Shown: piece after piece, positions 45,100-56,900 of the stretch
Numbering within the stretch: position 1 is the first letter of the stretch
Layout of the letters: each line of letters begins with the position of its first letter
From: Opisthocomus hoazin
Lineage: Eukaryota; Chordata; Aves; Opisthocomiformes; Opisthocomidae
Direction: 5' to 3'
Assembly (NCBI RefSeq): GCF_030867145.1
Contig: NC_134439.1
Span: forward strand, 6,051,379 to 6,115,378
DNA: 64,000 nt
Program-made: the position numbers and the translations under genes
The notes under the pieces: model-generated
What the model saw: only the letters and a program-made list of their open reading frames with translations
Told to the model about the DNA's origin: nothing
Databases searched by the model: none

Positions 45100-48000
45100 T
45101 CGCTGGGGTCCAGGGGGATTCGCTAAGGTCCTTGGGGCTCTGTTGGGGTCCTGGGGACTGCGTTGGGGTCCTGAGGGCTCTGTTGGGGTCCTGGGGACTT
45201 TATGGGGATTTGGACACTTCGCTGTGCTTATGGGGGCTCTGTTGGGGTCCTGGGGACTTTGTTGGAATCCTGGGGGCTTCGCTGGGGTCCTGGTGGCTTC
45301 GCTGGGTCCCGAGGGCTCTGTTAAGGTCCTGGGGGCTCTGTTGGGGTTCTGGGGGCTCTGTTGGGGTCCTGGGGACTTTGTTGGTGTTTTGGGGGCTTCA
45401 CTGGGGTTATGGGGGCTCTGTTGGGGTCCTGGGGACTTTTTTGGAATCCTGGGGGCTTCACTGGGGTCCTGGGGTATTCGCTGGGTCCTGGGGGCTCTGT
45501 TGGAGTCCTGGGGGCTTAGCTGAGTTCCTGGGGGCTTTGTTGGGGTCCTGGTGGCTCCGTTGGGCTTCTGGCGGCTTCGCTGGGGTCCTGGGGGCTCTGT
45601 TGGGGTCCTGGGGTCTGTGTTGGTGTCCTGTGATCTTCGCTGGGGTCCTGGGGACTGTGTTGTGATTTTGGAAGCTCTGTTGGGGTCCTAGGGGCTTCGC
45701 TGGGGTCCTGGGGGCTCTGTTGGTGTCCTGGGGACTTTGCTGGAGTTTTGGGGGTTTTGCTAGGGTCCTGGGGACTCTGTTGGTGTCCTGTGGGCTCTGT
45801 TGGGGTCCTGCGGGCTTCGCTGGGGTCCTGTGGGCTATGTTGGGTTCCTGGGGACATTGCTGGAATCCTGGGGGCTTCGCTGGGGTCCTGGGGGCTTCGC
45901 TGGGTCCTGAGGGCTCTGTTGGGGTCCTAGGGGCTCTGTTGGGGTTCTGGGGACTCTGTTGGGGTCCTGGAGACTTTGTTGGGGTTTTGAGGGCTTCGCT
46001 GGGATCCTGGGGGCTCTGTTTGGGTCCTCGAAACGTTGTTGGAATCCTGGGGGCTTCGCTGGGTCCTGGGGTCTCTGTTGGGGTCCTGGGGGCTCTGTTG
46101 GCGTTCTGGGGCTCTGTTGGGTTCCTGCGGGGTTCGCTGGGGTCCTGGGGGCTCTATTGGGGTCCTGGGGTCTCTGTTGGGGTCCTGTGATCTTCGCTGG
46201 GTCCTGGGGACTCTGTTGTGCTTTTGGGGGTTCTGTTGGGGTTCTGGCGGCTCTGTTCACATTCTGGGGGCTCTGTTGGGGTCTTGGGGCCTTTGTTGGG
46301 GTCCTGTGGGCTCTGTTGGGGTCCTGGAGGCTTCGCTGTGGTCCTGAAGGCTCTGATTGGGTCCTGAGTGCTTCGCTGGAATCCTGGGGGCTCAGTTGGG
46401 GTCCTGGGGACTTTGTTGGAATCCTGGGGGCTTCGCTGGGGCCCTGGGGGATTTTCTGGGTCCTGGGGGCTCTGTTGGAGTCCTGGGGGCTTCGCTGGGT
46501 TCCTGAAAGCTTTGTTGGGGTCCTGGGGGCTCTGTTGGGGTCCTGGCGGCTTTGCTGGGGTCCTGGGGGCTCTGTTGGGGTCCTGGGGACTTTGTTGGAA
46601 TCCTGGGGGCTTTGCTGAGGTCCTGGGGGCATCGCTGGGTCCTGGGGTCTCTGTTGGAGACCTGGTGGCTTCGCTGGATTCCTGGGGCCTTTGTTGGGGT
46701 CCTGGGGGCTCTGTTGGGGTCCTGGAGGCTTCGCTGTGGTCCTGGGGGCTCTGTTTGGGTTTTGAGTGCTTCGCTGGAATCCTGGGGGCTCTGTTGCAGT
46801 CCTGGGGGATCTGTTGGGTTTCTAGGGGCTCTGTTGGGGTCCTGGGGACTTTGTTGGGGTCCTGGGGGCTTCTCTGGAATCCTGGGGACTCTGTTGGTTT
46901 CCTGGGGGCTCTGTTGGGGTCCTGGAAGCTTTACTGGGATCCTGGCGGCTCTGTTGGCGTTCTGGGGCTCTGTTGGGGTCCAGGGGGCTTCACTAGGGTT
47001 CTGGGGGCTCTATTGGGGTCCTGGGGGCTCTGTTGGGGTCCTGGGGCTGCGCTGAGGTCCTGGGGGCTTCTTTGGGGTCCTGGTGGCTCTGTTGAGGTCC
47101 TGGGGGCTCTGTTGTAGTCAGGGGGCTCTGTTGGGGTTCTGGGGGCTTCGCTGGGTTCCTGGGGGGTTTGTTTGGGTCCTGGGAGCTCTGTTGATGTCCT
47201 GGAGGCTTTGCTGGGGTCCTGAAAACTTTGTTGGTGTCCTGGGGGTTCTGTTGGGGTCCTGGGGACTTTGTTGGAATCCTGGGGGCTTCGCTGGATCCTG
47301 GGGGTTCTGTTGGGGTCCTGGGGGCTCTATTGGTTTTCTGGGGGCTTTGTTGGGGTCCTGCGGGGTTCGCTGTGGTCCTGGGGACTCTGTTGTTGTTCTG
47401 GGGGCTTTGTTGGGGTCCTGGGGGCTTTGTTGGCATTCTGGGGGCTCTGTTGGGGTCCTGGGGACTATGTTGGTATTTTGGGGGCTTCACTGGTGTTATG
47501 GGGGCTCTGTTGGGCTCCTGGGGACTTTGTTGGAATCCTGGGGGCTTCGCTGGTGTCCTGTGGGATTCGCTGGTTCCTGGGGACTCTGTTGGAGTCCTGG
47601 GGGCTTAGCTGAGTTCTTGGGGGCTTTGTTGGGGTCCTGGGGGCTCTGTTGGTGTCCTGGGGGCTCTGTTGGTGTCCTGTGATCTTCGCTGGGGTCCTGG
47701 GGACTGTGTTGTGGTTTTGGAAGCTCTGTTGGGGTCCTAGGGGGTTGCTGGTGTCCTGGGGGCTCTGTTGGTGTTGTGGGGGCTCTGTTGGGGTCCTGGG
47801 GGGTTCGCTGGGGTCCTGTGGGCTATGTTGGGGTCCTGCAGGCTCTGTTGGTGTCGTGTGATCTTCGCTGGGGACCTGTGGGCTTATTGGGGTTTTGGCG
47901 GCTCTGTAGGGGTCCTGGGGGCTCCGCTGGTGTCCTGGGGCCTCTGTTGGGGTCCTGGGGACTTTGCTGGGGTTTTGGAGACTTCACTGTGGTTATGGGG

Positions 48001-48290
48001 CTCTGTTGGGCTCCTGAAGGATTTATTGGAATCCTGGGGCCTTTGCTGGGGCCCTGGGGGCTTCGCTGGGTCCTGAGGGCTCTGTGGGGTTCCTGGGGGC
48101 TTCGCTGGGGTTCTGGGGGCTCTGTTGGGGTCCTGAGGACTTTGTTGGAATCTTGGGGGCTTCGCTGGGTCCTGGGTGCTCTGTTGGCATTCTGGGGCTC
48201 TGCTGGGGTCCTGCGGGGTTCGCTGCGGTCCTGGGGGCTCTATTCGGGTCCTGGGGGCTTTGTTGGGGTCCTGGGGGTTTTGCTGGCGTC
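45100..48290. repeat. Composite higher-order block
   Basis: The left part matches 32990-35230 at an offset of 12,110 bp. The right part, from about 47.34 kb, matches 42.4-43.3 kb at an offset of 4,933 bp. The block therefore joins pieces of two older higher-order units. Confidence 0.75.
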
Positions 48291-50957
48291 CTGAGGGCTC
48301 TGTTGGGGTCTTGGGGGCTCTTCTGGGCTCCTGTCATCTTTGCTGGGGTCCTGGGGACTGTGTTGTGGTTTTGGAAGATCTGTTGTGGTCCTGGGTGCTC
48401 TGTTTGGGTCCTGGGGGCTCTGTTGGGGTCCTGGGGAACTTGTTAAAGTTTTCTGGGCTTCACTGGGGTCCTGGAAGCTCTGTTTGGGTCCTGGGGGCTT
48501 TGTTGGAGTACTGGGGAAATTGTTAAAGTTTTGGGGGCTTCGCTGGGGCCCTGGGGGCTCTGTTGGTGTCCTGAGGGCTTCGCTGGAATCCTGGGGGCTC
48601 TGTTGGGGTTTTGGGGGCTCTGTTAGGTTTCTAGGGGCTCTGTTGGGGTCCTGGGGTCTTTGCTGAGGTCTTGGGGGATTCGTTGGTGTCCTGGTGGCTT
48701 TGTTGGGGTCCTGGAGGCTCTGTTCAGGTCCTGGGGGCTCTGTTGGCATTCTGGGGGCTCTGTTGGGGTCCTGCGGGGTTTGCTGGGGTTCTGGGGGCTC
48801 TACTGGTGTCATGGGGTCTCTGTTAGGGTTCTGTGATCTTGGCTGGGGTCTTTGGGACTCTGTTGTGGTTCTGGGGGCTCTGTATGGTCCTGGGGGCTCT
48901 GTTGGCATTCTGGGGGCTCTGTTGGTGTCCTGGGGACTTTGTTGGGGTTTTGGGAGCTTTGCTGGGGTTATGGGGGCTCTGTTGGGGTCCTGGGGTCTCT
49001 GTTGGGGTTTTGTGATCTTCGCTGGGTCCTGGGGACTCTGTTGTAGTTTTGGGGTTTGTGTTGGGGTCCTTGGGGCTTCGCTGGGGTCCTGGAGACTCTG
49101 TTGGGGTCCTGGGGGCTTCGCTGGGTCCTGGGGGCTCTGTTCGGGTCCTGGGGACTCTGTTTGCGTCCTGCGGGCTTCGCTGGGTCTAGGGGGCTCTGTT
49201 GGGGTCCTGGGGGCTTCACTGGGTTCCTGGGGGCTTCACAGGGGTCCTGGGGGCTTCACAGGGGTCCTGGGGGCTTCGCTGGGGTCCTGGGGCTCCGCTG
49301 GGATCCTGGGTGATCTGTTGGTGTCCTGGGGCCTTCGCTGGCATCCTGGGGGCTCTGTTTGGGTCCTGGGGACTCTGTTGGAATCCTGGGTGCTTTGTTG
49401 GGGTCCTGAGGGATCTGTTGGGGTCCTGAGGGCTTTGCTGGGATCCTGGGGGCTCTGTTTTGGTCCTGGGGGCTCTGTTGGGATCCTGAGGGCTTTGCTG
49501 GGTCCTGAGGGCTCTGTTGGGGTCCTGGGGGCTCTGTTGGAGTCCTGGGGGCTTCGCTGGGGTCCTGGGCTCTCTGTTGGCATTCTGGGGCTCTGTTGGG
49601 GTCCTGGGGCTTCGCTGGGTCCTGGGGTCCCTGTTGGAGACCTGGAGGCTTCACTGGTTTCCTGGGGGCTTGGTTGGGGTCCTGGGGGCTCTGTTGGGGT
49701 CCTGGAGGCTTTGCTGTGATCCTGGGGGCTTTGTTGGGGTCCTGGGGGCTCTGTTGGGGTCCTGGCAGCTTCGCTGGGGTTATGGGGGTTCTGTTAGGGT
49801 CCTGGGGACTTTGCTGGAATCCTGGGGGCTTCTCTGGGGTCCTGGGGGCATCGCTGGGTCCTGGGGTCTCTGTTGGAGACCTGGGGGCTTTGCTGGTCTC
49901 CTGGGGCCTTTGTTGGGGTCCTGGGGGCTCTGTTGGCGTTCTGGGGCTCTGTTGGGGTCCTGGGGCTTCGCTTGGTCCTGGGGTCCCTGTTGGAGACCTG
50001 GAGGCTTCACTGGTTTCCTGGGGGCTTGGTTGGGGTCTTGGGGGCTCTGTTGGGGTCCTGGAGGCTTCGCTGTGATCCTGGGGGCTTTGTTGGGGTCCTG
50101 GGGGCTCTGTTGGGGTCCTGGCAGCTTCGCTGGGGTTATGGGGGCTCTGTTAGGGTCCTGGGGACTTTGTTGGAATCCTGGGGGCTTCGCTGGGGTCCTG
50201 GGGGCATCGCTGGGTCCTGGGGTCTCTGTTGGAGACCTGGGGGCTTTGCTGGTCTCCTGGGGCCTTTGTTGGGGTCCTGGGGGCTCTGTTGGTGTCCTGA
50301 GGGCTTCGCTGGAATTCTGGGGGCTCTGTTGGGGTTTTGGGGGCTCTGTTAGGTTTCTAGGGGCTCTGTTGGGGTCCTGGTGTCTTCGCTGAGGTCTTGG
50401 GGGATTCTTTGGGGTCCTGGTGGCTTTGTTGGGGTCCTGGAGGCTCTGTTCGGGTCCTGGGGGCTCTGTTGGCATTCTGGGGGCTCTGTTGGGGTCCTGC
50501 AGGGTTCGCTGGGGTCCTGGGGGCTCTACTGGTGTCATGGGGTCTCTGTTAGGGTTCTGTGATCTTGGCTGGGGTCTTCGGGACTCTGTTGTGGTTCTGG
50601 GGGCTCTGTTGGGGTCCTGGGGGCTCTGTTGGCATTCTGGGGGCTCTGTTGGTGTCCTGGGGAGTTTGTTGGGGTTTTGGGAGCTTTGCTGGGGTTATGG
50701 GGGCTCTGTTGGGGTCCTGGGGACTCTGTTGTAGTTTTGGGGTTTGTGTTGGGGTCCTTGGGGCTTCGCTGGGGTCCTGGAGACTCTGTTGGCGTCCTGA
50801 GGCCTCTGTTGGGGTCCTGGGGGCTTCGCTGGGTCCTGGGGGCTCTGTTCGGGTCCTGGGGGCTCTGTTCGGGTCCTGGGGGCTTCGCTGGGCCTAGGGG
50901 TCTCTGTTGGGGTCCTGGGGGCTTCACTGGGTTCTTGGGGGCTTCACAGGGGTCCTG

Positions 50958-53900
50958 GCACAGGAGCATCCCTATGCCAGTCCATGCTTTCCACCCTCTC
51001 CATGGGGAGAGCTCGTCCGGCATCCAAGCCTAGCGAGGAGGTGCAGCAGGGTGGAGCAGCAGCTGGTGGGATGCTGGGGACAGCCCCTCGGAGAAAGGGT
51101 CCAGCCTAGCAGTTGCCAAGGAGATGATGCTCTCGCATCCCGCTCTTGCTCCTGACCTTTTGGCTTTAAACGATTTCCTGCCTGGCTATACGAATAAGCA
51201 AAGGCATTTAGTACATCTGTAAGTGTCATTAGCAAGGTAATTTGTGCAGACTGTAGTTGTAACTTTTCTTAAGAGGGTGATTTGCAAAGACCAGCAATAA
51301 GTCAATTAGAGTTGATGTGATATTAAAACCAGTGCCCGTCTGCAGAGGGGAGCTGACAGGCGGGTCAGACCCCTCGATGGTGGTTACCTCCTGCTTTTCC
51401 CAATCTGCCCATAAAGTTCAGATTCAACAGAAGGATTTAGGTTGTGCCCAGCTACCCAAGCTGGCAACGGCTCCGGTAATCAGTCAGTGCTAGACTGAAG
51501 CATGTGGCAGGGCCCTGGGTGCTCCGGGGGAGCGCTGGGACAGGGATCAAGGGCCCAGCAGCATCCCGTCTCCACCGACTCACCGAGAGGGGCTTGGCTG
51601 GGAGGATCTGGTGGACCGTGCCCAGGCAGGAGCTCAGGCCACGCTGCCAGAGCACATCTACAGCAGCGTTTGCCCCAGCTGCACTTTAGGGGAGGATTTA
51701 TCTCATCCTGGAAAAAGCTGGATTCAGCTGAGAGGGAAGCCGGCTTTTGCAGGCTGACAGGGTATTTGGGTGCAGATCCAGGCAAGTCTGGTCCGAGGGA
51801 AGGTGCAACGTGGCACCATAACGCAGAGCTCACACCCCTTCGAGACCCTTCCCTGAGCTGTGATCTCGGCCCCTCTGCAGACTCACGCAGTTGCCTTCCT
51901 ATCCCATTGCCATGGACGGGTTTTTACCCAGCTTATGAGTGCTGGTGTCTCACTTTTGCTGGAAAGCTGAGTTCCCCATCACCCCAGAGGAGAGGCTGCT
52001 GCTCTCTAGCCCCTCGTCAGCCTCCCTGCCCCTCCACGTGCTCTGCTCCGTGGTGGTGCAGGTTTCCACGCTTTCCTTGCCAAAGGGCAGGCACAGCATG
52101 AAGACATCACAGGAGGCCCCAGAAGGCTGGGCTCTCACATTAAACCAACTCTTGAATAACCTACGAGGTACGAAAGTCTCCATAGCCCAGCTGTCAGGCA
52201 CACGCATCTCACATTTGACTTCACCCAAAGGAAAATCCAAAATTCACTGCAAGCCACCGTGAAGGTTTTACGCATGCCCAGGATGAGTTCATCCTGGGTA
52301 CCTAAAGATGTCCCCCTGGGGAGGACATCTGCCCTCATAGATATTAACACACCAACGGACACGCTGCCAGGGGAAGCATCCCTGGACGCTTGTACCAAGC
52401 CATAATCACGCTGGAGTCACTTTATTGTTCTTTGAACAGCCTCGGACAGAAGCAAAGGATAAATCCAAATTATTAAACCCCTTAATCACTTCTTGTCACT
52501 GAGCACAGAGAGATGGGATGAGGCTGTAAGCACCGTCAGTGGTGGAGCCAGCCAAGAAACCCTGCTACGGGGCTGAGCAAGGGTGAAGATGAGCAACCAG
52601 CAATGGTCATCTCTGCACTGGACATTTGTCCACCACCTGGGTGACCACACCAAGCCTTTAAGCCTTTCAGGGGTTTATTGGTCCCCACCTCCTTTGAGCT
52701 TTTCAACCCAGTGCCTCCCTCCATGGGGAGTATTGTGGGGACAATAGTGCTTCTCACCTGCGCAGGGATGGTACAAGGATAAAAGACTGTGAGATGGTGA
52801 GACACATCACTATGGTAACAGGAGTACCGAGTACCAGAGACAGGCTTGGAGAAGACCTCCATAAAAAGAGCAGAGGTGTGTAAGAATGGGAGACTCATTC
52901 TAACCCTTGCCAGCTGCGAACAGACACTCTGCCGTCACCCAGGCTGATGAGTGAAGGCACTCAGGAAGAGATCAAGCAGATGAGATGGGAGAGGTGGATC
53001 AGCTCCGCTGGGAGCCTCCTCCCTGCTCAGGAGGGACAGACGGACACAGGACCACCTGCAGCACCCCAGTGTGACTTCACTGGGTGGGAAACCAGCAGGA
53101 AAGGCAACAAGTTGGCCAACACTTAAGGAGATGATGTCCCCAAGCTTATCTACTGCAGAGCACATTAAACAAGCCTGGGCACCATGTCCAGGGCAGGGAA
53201 GATGGATAAGGCAATGGCATGGTGAGGGAAGGATGGTTTGAGACCCATGGATACCCTGGAGGGTCTGGGGAAGATAAGGCTTGTCCCTAGCATGGGGACA
53301 AGTAGAGACACCATGGCTTTGAAGTCTCCTGTTCCCCACTGTCCTCTTCATTCCTCCTGTCACAGATTCACAGGCACATCCAATGTTCAATCATCGAGAT
53401 CAACCTTCTCAGCACCACAGACCGATTCATCTCCCCCAGTTCCCCAATAACTCATGTGGGAACAAAGCATCTCAAACCATCCAGTTACTGCAGGAAAACC
53501 CACCCCTGCCCTCAGAGCTTTGCTCACACGGTTAATCACCCTGCCTGCTTGAAGCACAAGCCTCATTTCTCACCCAGTTCCCTCCCAGTCACTGCTTCCC
53601 TTTCATACCTTTATCCCACTGGATGTTCTGCTCCTCCAGAAATGCTCACACAGGAATAAAGCCACCTCAGGGTCTTCTTTTTGACGACCTGAATAGCACA
53701 AACTTTTTTCCCCTATCAGACACTTTCTCCTGTTCACCCATTGCTGGAAAAAAGTGTAAAAGGACCTATCCTGCACCCTCTCCCAAAGGGCAATGCTTAA
53801 TAAGCTGATTTTGTTACCTGCACAAAAATTGCTCACACAGGTGTTTCGGGGCTTGCAAAAGGGTCGTTTTTATCATTTAGGCATTAAAGGTTTTCAAATC

Positions 53901-56900
53901 CCTTTATTATATGCAATTCATAGCGGTTTGAAGCAGCCAAACAGCATCGGCAACTTCTGTAACAATCGACACAAAAGCGTCTTCCAAGTGTCTCTTTTAT
54001 GTGGTTTTGCCCACAATCATGGCAGGGAGATCAAGTTCTCTAATTTATTTCCACTAATATAGTCAGGCAGCAATTGATGTTTTTTATGAGAGTGAATATG
54101 TCTGTGGGATGTACTGATGTTTATAGGCTGGTAAATTTGATTTATATGGAATAGGCAGCGTTGCTATTGGTAAAGGCCCAGTGTTTCTAGGAGAGCTAAT
54201 ATGATTTGCATTGATAAGATTAACATCAATTAAGCACTCTCAGGTTTGCAGAGCGCAGCCCACTGATGATTTCCACCTGCTCTAAGCTGAGCAGGTGAAG
54301 GGGATGGGTTTTATCCAGGCAGCAAGCAGGTGTTTGACCCCAACAAGCACAAAACTCAAGGGATTTTGTTGCTCTTGTGGTCCCAGCCCCAGAAATAACA
54401 GGTCTGCTCACGCAGCAGGAGGTGCTGGCTCCGCTCGGCTCTTGCTCCCCTCATTTGAGGCGATGTGGTTTAACGGGAAGGGCACAGCGTGGATGTGCAC
54501 ACCATGGTGTAAGCCAGGAGTATCTTCTGGATGCGTCTGCTCGCCCCTCCGGGTCCAGCGACCCTGCCGAGCCAGGGGGAAGGGGCAGAAGGGACCTTCT
54601 GGCTCCAGCAGCTCTGTGGTCGTGGTGGTGTTCCAGTGCCCTCTTGTGCCCAAGCACAGAGGGTTTCTGGAGGGGCTGAGCCCGGAGAGATGCTGATGTG
54701 AAGGTTTCCTCGGTGGTTTTGGGAAGAGGGAAGAAGGGTTTCCACCGGGATCAACCCCCTTAGCACCGTCCTGGCCTAACGCCTGAAACCCGTGAAGAGA
54801 TAAACCCACATCAAAATTAGGCTTAATGCTTTTAAATACCAGGTGCCTTGGATTGCGAAGGAGACTGCCCGTAGCCGGGAAGGCAGGGGGGACTTGGGGT
54901 GACCCCTGTGAAGGTGGCACGGCGGGGCAGCCTGTCGCTGCTGGAGAGGCGTGGGAGGAAGCAAAGGGGCTGGAAATGACGCTGGGGGTCTACCCGGAGA
55001 CCCGGCTCAGCTGCTAGCATGGGCACAGGTTCCCGGCATGGTGTATCCAGGATTTTCGGCACTAATGGGCTGTCTTAAGCTGATTCTTCCGCTCCTCCCT
55101 TCCCCCTCACAGCACCTTGGCTCAGCTGGAAAACATGGGACTTGTCCCAGCTCTGTCCCACGGTACCAAATGCCACATGCGTCATCCACCCTCCAAGCCC
55201 AGCCTTTGCTACCCAACCCACGGGAATGGAGTGGACCGAGAAGGATTGTCCCCAGCCTACTGGCAACACAACCCATCCTGAGCCCAGAGCACAACCTCTT
55301 AGCGGTGGATGGAGTTTGACAGGTTCCAGAGTAAGCCTGAAAGCTTACAGCTGCCGAACGACAACGGTATGGTGAGATGACAAAATCAATCTCATTACAG
55401 CTCAGAGAAGGTTAAAGATGAGCCATTGCTTTAACTCGTCCTGACAGGGAAACCTTCCCTGCACAGGTAAATAATTTAAAACCTGAGTTATCTGGCTGAT
55501 AACTCAAAGCTTAATCATGTGCATTGTGTGAGATATCAGGCAGAGCTGTGTCATGGGTTGGACCCAGATGGAGCTGGAATAGATGGGGGTAGGCATGGGC
55601 TTGCAAAGAGTCATGGTTGGATGAAGATTTTGCAGCAGCCAACCTGAGGATGACATGAAAAGCAGGTAATTTCCTTCCAAAATGAGAAACTCATCTACTT
55701 AGGTGAAAGGAGCGATGTCATCTGAGCTTGGCATCTGCTTGCCCCAAGACCAGCATCCACACCACTGGGAGACTTCTACCAGCAATCAGCTCAAGCTATG
55801 GAGCCCTGAGCTGTTGAGGGGCACCACGAAGCCAGTGGTCCTATAGCTCGGAGGGGAAATCATCCCTAGCAATGTCACCCTGCCAGCAAGGGAAAACCAG
55901 GGGCTGTCCATGGATTTGTGGGCCGAGGCTGCAGCTGCCCTGGAAGCAACAGGGTGGTGGATGGCCACGAGGCAGAGTGGGTTCTCATCCAACACATCTA
56001 CAAGATGCAGCGCGGTCACAGCCAGAGGCCGTTGGTGGGATGAAGCGCCGACGGGTCATAGCTGGTGGTGGTGCGGTCCCATGCATGGTGGAAATGGGCT
56101 TGACATATCAAGCTTTCTGCTGTGAAATGTGTCTACCACCCAAGCTTCTGCATCAGTCATGAACCAAAGCCATCTCCATCCCACTATCTCCAGTAACTTG
56201 TTGCTTTAATGCTCTGCTGGGGTCTTAGTAGCCACTGGTGCTTGGGAAGCAGTTTAACACATGGAAAGCACGTCCGTGGCTTCCACCAGACCAACTACTT
56301 CCATCCCCCAAGAAATCAAGCCTAACAATAGTGGAATATGCAAAATCCAGATTTTGGTTGGCAGTTCTCTAGAGGTTCCCCTTGGTCCTTCCTCTGGAGC
56401 ATAGCTTTTTTTCGGAGATCTCTGCAGCTGTCTTGGCCTGGGAGCTCTGTGCCTTTCCCTGACACGGTCAAGGCTGCTCATCAAACAGCATTGGTCCCTG
56501 CTGCCTTCCTCTGCCACCCGTGGCTGTCCGTCTGGGAGATTTTTCCATTTCCCAGGAGTGTTACTGTGATAAGCTAAAGATCTCCCTTCCATCCCCAAAG
56601 TATGAACTGGCCACCGGCATGGATTTGCAATTTATATGTTAATTGTACCTGCCTCCAGGGACGGCGCCGACCTCCAGAAAGGGAGGTTTAATTGAAAAAG
56701 ATACAAAGGATGCTCCTGAGTTCTCATTCAGCGAGGAAGTTCCCCCTGGTCTACGCAGAGAGCTGAGAACAAGCAGCCTTTCCAGAGAGGCACCGAGCCT
56801 CACCTACGCTGACGAACAGGGTCTCGCTAATTAGGCATCAGCCTGTGCCACATAATAGGAACTGAAGCCAGAGTAATCACACTTGCTCCTAGCTGACAAA

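Larger units (their letters stand above)
32281..50957. repeat. 20-bp minisatellite, family B
   Basis: Tandem 20-bp units have the consensus GGCTCTGTTGGGGTCCTGGG, with variants such as GGCTTCGCTGGGGTCCTGGG and GGACTTTGTTGGAATCCTGG; roughly 930 units. It shares the GGGGTCCTGGGG core with family A but has a different second half. Runs of four or more G are spaced by at most seven bases, so two neighbouring consensus units meet the usual G-quadruplex rule on the plus strand. Because the sequence is poor in A and rich in G, it has long stop-free frames on both strands (20-residue protein periods of the kind GSWGLCWGPGGFAGVLGALL), which are not evidence of coding. Confidence 0.97.

Noticed and set aside
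19630-50957. CRISPR-like array or coding VNTR
   Set aside because: Units are contiguous 20-bp monomers without spacers, in a vertebrate nuclear context, and 20 is not a multiple of three.
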